This document shows, piece by piece, positions 35,901-47,900 of a stretch of 64,000 nucleotides of DNA. The notes beneath the pieces are model-generated. The model worked only from the letters and a program-made list of their open reading frames with translations, ran no database searches and was not told the DNA's origin. Position 1 is the first letter of the stretch. The number at the start of each line of letters is the position of its first letter. Made by a program: the position numbers and the translations under genes. Source of the stretch: Siphonodentalium dalli (lineage: Eukaryota > Mollusca > Scaphopoda > Gadilida > Siphonodentaliidae); assembly GCA_032622095.1 (NCBI GenBank), contig CP136067.1:197248052-197312051 (forward strand). Reading direction: 5' to 3'.

Positions 35901-38900
35901 TTGCTTTAACGACACGTCCATAAAGGATGTCAGACGGCGCTACACATGTTGAGCAATGGTGAGTAGAGCAGTAATTTATCCACCGCTCACTACCTGTATC
36001 CACCGCTCACTACCTGTATTCCACCGCTCACTACCTGTATTCCACCGCTCACTACCTGTATTCCACCGCTCACTACCTGTATCCACCGCTCACTACCTGT
36101 ATCCACATCTCACTACCTGTATTTATCCACCGCTCACTACCTGTATTCCACCGCTCACTACCTGTATCCACAGCTCACTACCTTTATCCACCACTCACTA
36201 CCTGTATCCACAGCTCACTACCTGTATCCACCGCTCACTACCTGTATTCACCGCTCACTACCTGTATCCACCGCTCACTACCTGTATCCACAGCTCACTA
36301 CCTGTATTTATCCACCGCTCACTACCTGTATTCCACCGCTCACTACCTGTATCCACAGCTCACTACCTTTATCCACCGCTCACTACCTGTATCCACAGCT
36401 CACTACCTGTATCCACAGCTCACTACCTGTATCCACAGCTCACTACCTGTATCCACCGCTCACTACCTGTATTACCTACATAAAGCCTGCCTAATAAACA
36501 TTACGTTTATCCACCGCTCACTACCTGTATTACCTACATAAAGCCTGCCTAATAAACATTACGTTTATCCACCGCTCACTACCTGTATTACCTACATAAA
36601 GCCTGCCTAATAAACATTACGTTTATCCACCGCTCACTACCTGTATTACCTACATAAAGCCTGCCTAATAAACATTACGTTTATCCACCGCTCACTACCT
36701 GTATTACCTACATAAAGCCTGCCTAATAAACATTACGTTTATCCACCGCTCACTACCTGTATTGCCCACATAAAGCCTGCCTAATAAACATTACGTTTAT
36801 CCACCGCTCACTACCTGTATTGCCTACATAAAGCCTGCCTAATAAACATTACGTTTATCCACCGCTCACTACCTGTATTGCCTACATAAAGCCTGCCTAA
36901 TAAACATTACGTTTATCCACCGCTCACTACCTGTATTGCCTACATAAAGCCTGCCTAATAAACATTACGTTTATCCACCGCTCACTACCTGTATTGCCTA
37001 CATAAAGCCTGCCTAATAAACGTAACGTTTATTACGTCAAAGTAGCTGTATTAGGCCAACGTATCTTTATTAGGTTAGTACTACTTTTATGACGTAATTT
37101 TATATGCAAATTGGGCAGGTAACTAGGGACGTCAACCGACCTGAATGACGTCATTGTGATATTAGGCCATAGTTCACCGTAATTGATACAAAATTCGTAA
37201 TCGGATATGTTTTTTCGCTCTAAAACATCTATAAACCATTAGCTAAAGGCCAGCTTAGAATAACTATTAAAATAACCCAACGAACTATTTCGCTCTAAGC
37301 TGCACTCCGATTTTCAACTCATGAATGCTAATTAGTTTGCTTGACCTAATATATGTAAGGGCTTCATCGAAGTAAGGAATGTAAAACTGAGGAAAATTAC
37401 AGATTTACCGCACAAAATGCATGTTTTGTGCGATGGATAAATAAAATATGTAGCTAGTGCCGTCGCTAAAACTGTTTATGTCCGCTCAGGAGATTTGGCA
37501 TCTATTGGACTCGGCATGCAGAGACTCGCCCAATAGATGCTCAAATTCCCCTCACGGACATAAACAGTTTAAGCGACCACACTATCTACATATTCTATAT
37601 TTCTAAGAACGGCATACATCACTTGCTTCCAATTTTTATGGCTGTTATGCATGCCTTCTTCAGGTTTCATAAATTATTCTACTTCTCCATTTGCCTCCGG
37701 TCATAAGGGCGACACTTTGCGCTGTTTGAAACCTATTTCAGAGGCAAATTCACTGAACTCTCCACTCTCAAATGGACTCCCATTTTCACTACGCACAACA
37801 TCAGGGATACCATGCGAACTGAACATCCTGTCGAATTATGAAACCATCCCGTCGACAATGTAAGGATTGTATATTATGATAATTTTAACTCCAGATCAAT
37901 GTGGATTATGAATGATCGAAAACAGAGCAGACTGTATAAAATTGCGATCCTTTATTATATCCCATAATACTCTTTATCTGGTATATATGTAATAATTCCC
38001 GGTATATTTTACCGGTGTTCTCAAAACTCAATAAACAGGATATTTCACTGTCATTTGCAGAATGACGTCCCCAGAGGTTGAATTTATTGACGCTATACCA
38101 CACAGTGGGCTAGCATCACCAAAATTCATCCTCTTGGGACCTCATTCTGCGTGGCCTGATCTACGATGGGAGACACAGAATCAGATTGAAGTTCCAGAAT
38201 GTTGAATATTGTGGTGTACACCCATTGGGAACCTCGATTAGGTAATGTGTCGTCTGCCAATTTGGGGATATAGAGAAACTAAACTAAAAAAGAAATAGCG
38301 TCTAAGTGAATTATTTTCTATAAAAATTTGATAAAAAAAAGAAACTTTGCAGAGAAGATGGGGCCTAAGCAGAGAGGACCCCAGATGGTGAATTTAGATT
38401 CTGCAAATGATAGGCACCTTATTCTCAGCCCTGTCTAGTAACAACTCCCATTTACACGAACAGAGCAGTGGGCATCATCCGCCGCATGTATGCCCATTTT
38501 GCATGCACAAAATTATTATTGGTTCACCGTAAGAAGACTGCATAAGACTTCTTACCTGGGGCAAGAGCTTGAGCATATTTAGTCTGGAAGTCACACTGTG
38601 TGCTCCTTAGGTAACTGGACGACATTATGATTATCATTCTCTTACACCTGAAAGCAAATAAGATATTTAACCCATTCAATCATCAGTTCAACCATCGATG
38701 ATTGAAATCACCCATTCAGTTATAAAAAATATACATAGGAATGGTCCATCACTCAATTGGATTGGGTATATTGGTGACACAAGCGCAGAAAGCAGAAAAA
38801 AAGAAAGAAATCAATTAAATGCCCACATTGATCACAGTGTACACAACATATATTCCATATTATATAACATTAACCTAGGTCATCACTCATCTGTGTATAA

Positions 38901-41900
38901 TAACTATATATAATACCTGTTCTGTATGAGTTTCGCACAAATGGAATATTCTGCCCCTCCAGGCAAGTCGTCTCTACATGGAACAAGTAACTTGAGATTA
39001 TGTGGTTCTGCTTCCAACTTATCGGTCATCATCTGTACAAATTTCAGATCATAGCTGTTCTGGGGGCTATAGCAGACAAATGCATCATACATCTGACCAG
39101 GTCCGTCGCTCACTGTTGATCAAATAGGCAGTATTTGTATATATCTCAGGTTAACAAGTAATTTTTGGGAGATAAAAGTTCTCATAAGGCCAGCTGATCA
39201 AATTAAAAAGCCAGTATAAATAATTTACAATATTCTCATCCATTTTTTTTATAGATTTGGAGTGGGTTGGAGAATTCAAACAAATATGTTTATATTCTTA
39301 CCAACATTTATAGATGTAACACACATCTTGTCCCTTTCAAATACAAACATAATCCAGACAGTGCTAACAATATTCCAGGTTATTAAGAAGCTAGTTAGGT
39401 CCAATTATTTGCTAAAACAATCTAAAACAACGCACATGGTTCATTCGGTACACCCGAAGCATATATCGATTTGTCGTACTATAAAACTCGTACCATAAGT
39501 GCAGGGGTAAAATAATTATGCCGCTTGAATGATAACGTTATATAGTTCCTGGGACATTTTAAATACGATGAGCTGTGAGTTTTAAAACGTAGCTTATGTT
39601 CAGTAGCTATATTATATCTACTTATAATTATTTATTTTTTTCATTGTCAAGTTGACTACTTCAGAATTATTCATGATGACCCGTGGGACGACACGGGTAT
39701 AGTCAAAATGACTCCAAATATCCATGACTAACCCGAAGGTAGTCATATTGACCCGTTATTTTTCTCAGTGTATAAATAATTTACAATATTCCCATCCGTT
39801 TTGTTGAGATTTGGAGTGGGTGCAGGGGGTGGGAGAATTAAAAAAAATTGATTATATTCTTACCATGATTGATAGATGTAACACACATTGATTATATTCT
39901 TACCAACATTTATAGATGTAACACACATTGATTATATTCGTACCATGATTTATAGATGTAACACACATTGATTATATTCGTACCATGATTTATAGATGTA
40001 ACACACATTGATTATATTCGTACCATGATTTATAGATGTAACACACATTGATTATATTCGTACCATGATTTATAGATGTAACACACATTGATTATATTCG
40101 TACCATGATTTATAGATGTAACACACATTGAAACTCTCGAAAGAGAAGCTGTACGCTACTTTAAATTTAAATGCAATCTCAAACTTTTCAATGGGATCAC
40201 ATCTGTCGTCTCTGCATGGAACAAGTAACTTGAGATTATGTGGTTCTGCTTCCAACTTATCGGTCATCATCTGTACAAATTTCAGATCATAGTTGCTCTT
40301 GGGGCTATAGCAGACAAATGCATCATACATCTGACCAGGTCCGTCGCTCACTGTTGATCAAATAGGCAGTATTAGTATATATCTCAGGTTAACAAGTAAT
40401 TTTTGGGAGATAAAAGTTCTCATAAGGCCAGCTGATCAAATTAAAAAGCCAGTATAAATAATTTACAATATTCTCATCCATTTTTTTTTTAGATTTGGAG
40501 TGGGTTGGAGAATTCAAACAAATATGTTTATATTCGTACCATGATTGATAGATGTAACACACATTGATTATATTCTTACCATGATTTATAGATGTAACAC
40601 ACATTGATTATATTCGTACCATGATTTATAGATGTAACACACATTGATTATATTCGTACCATGATTTATAGATGTAACACACATTGATTATATTCGTACC
40701 ATGATTTATAGATGTAACACACATTGATTATATTCGTACCATGATTTATAGATGTAACACACATTGATTATATTCGTACCATGATTTATAGATGTAACAC
40801 ACATTGATTATATTCGTACCATGATTTATAGATGTAACACACATTGATTATATTCGTACCATGATTTATAGATGTAACACACATTGATTATATTCGTACC
40901 ATGATTTATAGATGTAACACACATTGATTATATTCGTACCATGATTTATAGATGTAACACACATTGATTATATTCGTACCATGATTTATAGATGTAACAC
41001 ACATTGAAACTCTCGAAAGAGAAGCTGTAAGCTAATTTAAATTAAAATGCAATCTCAAACTTATCAATGGGATCATACACTCAGTGTTAAATTGGCTATA
41101 TTCAAACAACTTTTTTGTTGTCAAATCATAATTTACTGAGATTTATAATTGCGCCATGATGTTATAAATTTATCCGTATGTTTTTCATTTAGCATGACAG
41201 TCATAATTTTCACACTTAATGGCAAAACGAATGTGTGTTCTCTCATTTAGATATAGAAAGAGTTCAAGGTCTGTCTATTCTGGTCTGTTTTTCTTTGAAA
41301 TTTTCTTCCAAAGCCCTTGACCGATTTCAACCGAATTTGGTGTGGTGCCTCGGCGTACCCCGGCATATGTTATAACTGCCTTATTTTTTAAATTAAAATT
41401 TAAACAAATTCATTTAATTTTTTTTTCAATATTCTGGAATTTGTTTAGCAAGCAGTTTCAATCTAAAAATCTGAAAAGAACATTTAAAAATTAAATTAAA
41501 AATTTAATATTTTTGTTTTAAAGTTCCAATCTAAAAATCTAAAAAGAAACTCAAAAACTTACAATTAAATTTGAATTTTTGTTTTTAAATTAAACAAGAA
41601 ATTATAATTTTTTTGTTCAACAGCAGATCAGTTTAAAAGATCAAAATTTGCACGAATCATATATATGAGTCTGTAACATAAGGGCAAGTGCTGATATGTT
41701 CTCTTCGGAAGTCGTTCTCGGGTAACAGACAATAATTATATGGATACAATCGTATTACCAGTGGGCGGTACTACCGTTGTGGGTGTTGCCTCTGTGTAAA
41801 GCTCCATTAGATCGATAAATAAGTTTTATTACACACTTAGACGTGATTTATAAGGATTTCTTGGTGAGTTAAAATTGATAATGTCACACCTGTGAATTAC

Positions 41901-44900
41901 GTCACCGGTGAGAGCACGCGATGTTTGACAGTTCCGCTCTAAGCCGGAACTATTTTCCCTTTCTGCGGCTCAAACATGGTTGAAGTTGAACAGAAACGAA
42001 CTGCTAACGATGACGCAGAAGCAGTTAATAAACCGGTAAAATGAAGAAAAATCTTACCAATTATCGACTCCGATGATTCGGACGATGTCATATTCCAATC
42101 AAATGAACTATGAACAATTCCATGTGAACCTGTGTGAACAATAAATTTATCCAGTTCCGAGCTGAATTTCCACGTGTTGCTCTTCGAGAATTTGTTTACG
42201 TCGATGATTAAAATATCGTCACTTCGAAACTTAGCTTTCTACTTTTAGCACGATTTCCAAACATTTCCTGTATGAACCAACATTATTTACACACACCATC
42301 AGAATCTTCACAATATCCCGTTTCAAGTGCCATGCTTGTTCGGTCAGAATAAACACAATTTTGACAGACAATTTCCGAAACTTAATGAATCGCATCAAAT
42401 TATGAGGTCAATCGGTATCGTTACGTCACAATTATTTAAATTATGTGTCCATCCGCGAAACTGCACGCGCAACTGTACGTTGGGGTTCAAAATGGGAGAA
42501 TCAGCTGATCCGGGCTTATTTTGTCATATCTTCTCTTTAGAATTAGCAACTTTTAGTGGTTGAAAGTGTGTAATAAACAGAATAATCAATTGGTTTCGAT
42601 GATTACGTGACATAATTCACTCAGGTAGCCGATCCTATTGGTAAAACCCTCGTTCGCTCCGCTCACTCGGGTTTTACCAGGCCCGGCTACCCTCGTGAAT
42701 TATGTCACGTAATCATCGAAACCAATTGATTACTCTCTATATAATTTAGAAAAGTCAGGTCCCAATTTATCTTTAGCATGGAAAAATAAAGGGTTTTCCC
42801 TGTTGGCGTATCTCTGATAGGGAAACATAAACATAAAAAATAGCTGGAAAATTTCTCTGACTTCGTAATTTGTTATTACAGCAGATTTACACAGCATCGA
42901 TAAGTAATTTGTGAATATAACATTTCTTTACTGAATACTCATTGGCGAGTAGTTCCCGTATGACGCCACAATTTCCCGCCAATACGAATCCTTATATAAA
43001 TACACTTGTACGTTCATTATCTTATCATATTATGTCTGTCATTTGCTTATATTTCCTGAACATCTCTTCAGATGGATAGACCCATTTAAATGTATACATA
43101 ACATGTATATTAACCTTTTCACGAATGAAGCTTCCTGAATTTTGGAGAAAAAAAACCTGTGTAAATACATTGACATTCTCTCATATATGTGAGTCTCCCA
43201 TAAGAGAATACACTGGCCTAACAATATATACCTTAACCGAATAAGCCAGTGCATTTCCTTATATATGTGAGGCTCCCTGTGGGAGACTCTCATATATACG
43301 AGTACGCACCGGCACAGCTCCTGCCATGAAAGTGGCACACTAAACGTGAGAATCTGTTCCGGAAAGAAAGTGTTAATGTCCTATATTATCCCTCATTTCA
43401 TATCGCATAGACATACCGTAACTTGGAGGTGAAATGAACCGTGTCCATTTAACCCTTTACCCAACAAACCGGCCAAAACCGGCCAAATAAAGCTTCAACA
43501 GCCTAAAATATCTTCGGTCTGTCTCAATAGAACCATACACATATGGATATCATTGGAACCGACTCCTTGACCACATTGTGATAGTTACAGTTATGCCCTG
43601 TGCCAATGCATTCTCTTATATATGCGAGTCGACCATAGGTCGCCTCGCATATATAAGAGAATGCATTGGCCTAAAAAATATCTTTTTTTAACACTTTTTA
43701 CCATTTTTTCTTACATTCTTTAACAATTTAAATTTTTTTAATGTGTTAAGCCAATGCATTCTCTTATATATGCGAGGCGACCTATGGTCGACTCGCATAT
43801 ATAAGAGAATGCATTGGCACAGGGCCCTTCTGTTGGGTAAAGGGTTAATACCAATACCGATGCAGAAATTACTCCAGTTGGGTTCTGATACGTTAGTACA
43901 TACCGTCTTGTATAGTCATGTATTTAGAATCATCAAAGTCCATATCAGATTGCTCTGTAACAATCAGTGGCGTACAAGTCGATACTGGAAACAAAAGAAG
44001 GGAACGCATTAATTTATTTAACTATGGTAGGATGGTACACGGATGGTATATGCTTTTGATTTATAATAATCATTCCAAAAATTCAAGGAGTGTTAACCAA
44101 GTCTGTATCAGCATAGTGCACCATGTTGAAAACTGAAATATATGAACCAGAGAATCGCTGGGGCATGGTGAAATACGCTCGAGGTAATTACAACAAAGGG
44201 CCATAACTATGGCGAAAATTGTCGGGCGGAACCCAAATACGAACGTGACCTATATTTTGTCTTGTAAACTCACAAAGCAAATTTCAATGCATTCAGTTCA
44301 GGCTTACTAAAGTTATCATCCGGAAACAAAATTGAGTGCAAATTCCAACAAAAAAGGGTCATAACATTTGATGAAAATTGTAGGGCAGAACCCAAATTCG
44401 AACTTGACCTGTATTTTGTGCTAGTAAACCCACATACCCAATTTCAGTCCATTCAGTTGAGACTATTTAAAGTTATCTGAACCCAATTTTAAGCGAATAG
44501 ACAGACGGACAGGAGGATGGACAGACCAATGTCATAATATGTCCCGTTTAATACAAATCTTGTATTATCTGTCTGTCATCCAGGGGGGGGGGGGGGCTGG
44601 GTGAAAATAAAATTTCCGGCACGTATGCCGGGGTGGGTGGGTGGTCAAAGCCACCAACAAGCAATTTTTTCCGCAACTAAAAAAAAAATTTCCTGCTTGT
44701 TTTTTAGTGTTTTGGCAATGAGTTGGGCTTCAAAACCACTTTGAATGAGAGAAATAATGTAATTCTAACTGTAAACTGACTGCAGGCAGTTATCGTATTG
44801 TATTTTGTTGCAAATTTTGAAATCCAAGATGGCCGCTGGCAGCCATGTTTTTTTGGCCGAATGACCTCAAAATGACTCATTCCTATTTACATGTCCATGT

Positions 44901-47900
44901 TAACATCCATGATAAATAGTATGCACAGAAATTCATATACAGCTGTTTGCAGTGAATTTCCCCCGCAAATCTGTGTTTTAGTGTTAAAAGGGGGGGTGGG
45001 TGTCAAAAAATGGTCGGAAAAACTGCCGAAAACGGAAAAAAAAATGGCGGTGGGGGTGGGTGGGTACACAAAATTATCGAAAGGAAAAAAATGCCATACG
45101 TGCCTGAAATTTTTTTCCGACCCCCCCCTGTGTCATCTGCTTTTATTACCTGAACACCCCTCCAAATGAATACTACTTCCCAATGTATACTTCTATAAGT
45201 GAATGGGATAATCCATTTAGTATAGAAAGGATTAAATGGTGAGGGTGCAGATAGACACCCCTCCCCACATCTAGCCCCGTCCCTATGTCTCCATATCTAA
45301 GCAGTGGTACAAATACAATACATACCTTCTGCTACTTGGTCTGGTGTCTTCATCTCTCTTTCCTTCGCATCCATGTAGGCACTACAATCCTTAACTAAAA
45401 GAAGAAATAATGTATGGCATGTCATATTAAATGATGATGCGGCAGTTCTCTCTACAAACATTTCGAACAAAGTCAAGAACCAATTAGATATCACAGCTAA
45501 TATTCACACAGTTCCAATTAAAATTAGAACTGATATTCACCATCAAATGATGGTGAGCAACAAAATCAAGGGATGAACAAACTACTACAACAGCAAACTA
45601 GGAAAATACATAAATGAAGGAGGCCTCTTAACGTGCAGTTCTCTGCTACACCGGCCCACAAGTCTATATATCCCATCTGTAGAATTTTAAGCCTTCTTTG
45701 GCATCATTGTTCCTCTAGGGCCATACCACGCCGTATCCCGGTGTTCTAAATTGTTCGATATATGTGAACCAAACAGGAAACAATTATTTCGTATTAGTCC
45801 GCAAAAAATGTCGTCCCAATTTACAAGGGCAATAAAAATCTCGTACCCCCTTGTAAAATTGACATTACCCAGCAAAAAATGTCATCGCTGTATAGAGAAG
45901 AAAGCTTTTACAAGGGTAACAACAGTCTCGTATCCCCCTTGTAAAATTGATATTACCCTGCAAAAAATGCGGTCGCTATATAGCGAAGACAAGTTTTACA
46001 AGGGAAATAACAACCTGGTATCCACATTGTAAAATTGACATCACACTGCAAAAAAGTCGTCGCTTTATATAGAGAAGACAGCTTTTACAAGGATAATAAC
46101 AATATCGTATCGCCCTTGTAAAAATGATATTACCCTGCACAAAATGTCGTCGCTATATAGCGAAGACAGGTTTTACAAGGGAAATAACAATCTCGTATCC
46201 ACCTTGTAAATATGATATTACCCTGCAAACAATGTCGTCGCTATATAGAGAAGACAGTTTTACAAGGGTAATACCAATCTGGTATCCATCTTGTAAAACT
46301 GACATTACCCTGCAAAAAATGTCGCTATATAGAGAAGACAGGTTTTACAAGGGTAATAACAATCTCGTAGCCACCTTGTAAAAATGTTATTACCCGGCAA
46401 AAAATATCGTCGCTATATAGAGAAGACAGGATTTATAAGGTAATAACAACCTGGTATCCGCCTTGTAAAACTGATATTACACTGCAAATAACGTCGCTAT
46501 ATAGAGAAGACAGGTTTTTACAAATCTGGTAACCCCCCTTATAAAATTGATATTACCCAGGGAGGGGGCGGAAAAAAAACTGCGGGACACAACGTACCGG
46601 GGTGGGGGGGGGGGGGTACATAGGCGTAACAATTTACACGTAAATTTTTTCCTTATTCATTTAGGGGGGGGGGGGGGGGGGTTGTCGGAAAAAATTTGCA
46701 TGTAATTGTTTTCCAAATATGTATTTTCAGACTCACAACTTCAATTTTCTCTCATTTTATAGAATATGGAAAAACCTTAATATCCAAATCATATATACAT
46801 GAGTAGTACAATCCACATAAAACAATTTTGGATAACCACTGTCTTGGTTTACATGTGATATTGACCCCATTAACCCTCTTAATAATGCCGACTATGTCAG
46901 TGTCTACCAGTCGAATGCAGAATTCTACCCTGCGATCGCTTATCTGGCAAATTTTTACTGCAGAACTATCCCATGTATTAAACAATTTCTCCTCCAATGG
47001 TATCAGAAAACAGTTATATGCTGGTATCTCACTCATCTCATTTGCATTTTTTCAAAGTCGAGGTAATGACTAGTTGTCATTTTTTAAAGTGCATACATAG
47101 CGCCGAGTTAGGGAGCCACCCACTATTCATTGATGTGGCATGCAGACTGTCATCATATGTAATTAAGTTAATGTCACGGTCGGACTGTAATCTTCTCCGC
47201 AGTGCTGCGTTGGAACAACAGATGGCATCGGTTAAGAAATCAATCTTTAAAACGGCAGAATCACTGCGTTGGAATATTGCAGACCTCCAAAACGCTGGTC
47301 CCGTACTGTGTCAATTCAAAAGAAATCTTATTGAAGATTATTATAAATATTTTAGACAAAGTCTCACTGACGAATGTTCAAAAAAGGGAAGTAATAAGTT
47401 ACGAACATACCGACTTTTCAAACTTAAGTACGAAATAGAACCTTATCTTCTTCACACAACATCAATAGAAAATAGAATCGTTTTCACTAGACTGCGAATA
47501 AGTAATCATAAATTGGCTATTGAAAAGGGACGCCACACACAACCGCCGACGGCAGTGGAACAAAGGTTTTGTATATTTTGTTCCGATAATGCTATTGAAG
47601 ACGAAAAACATTTTCTTTTAGAGTGCAGCGCTTACCGCACACAACGTCTCGAGCTCACAAACCTTATGAAGACACAGTTCTCAGACTTTGAAAGCATGAC
47701 CCCAACTGAACAGCTTGTCAAAATCTTATCCAACAATGTGTCAAATACATGCACTTCAATTTGTCATATGATCCGAAGATTATTCTCCGCACGTGATGAG
47801 CATCGTATCATAAATCAATGAACAAATACAGAATAGATGATCCATTGCACATTCAGCTTGACCTTATATTAATATCATTTATTATACTGTTCAATACACA

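Noticed and set aside
35956-36483. 175-codon Leu/Thr/Cys/Pro repeat frame
   Set aside because: Translation of a 20-bp minisatellite inside intron 5 of MyD88 copy B.
41976-42120. Small plus-strand frame MVEVEQKRTANDDAEAVNKP with acidic continuation
   Set aside because: Could be the first exon of a transposon gene, but no downstream exon or family match is visible and the continuation is in another frame.
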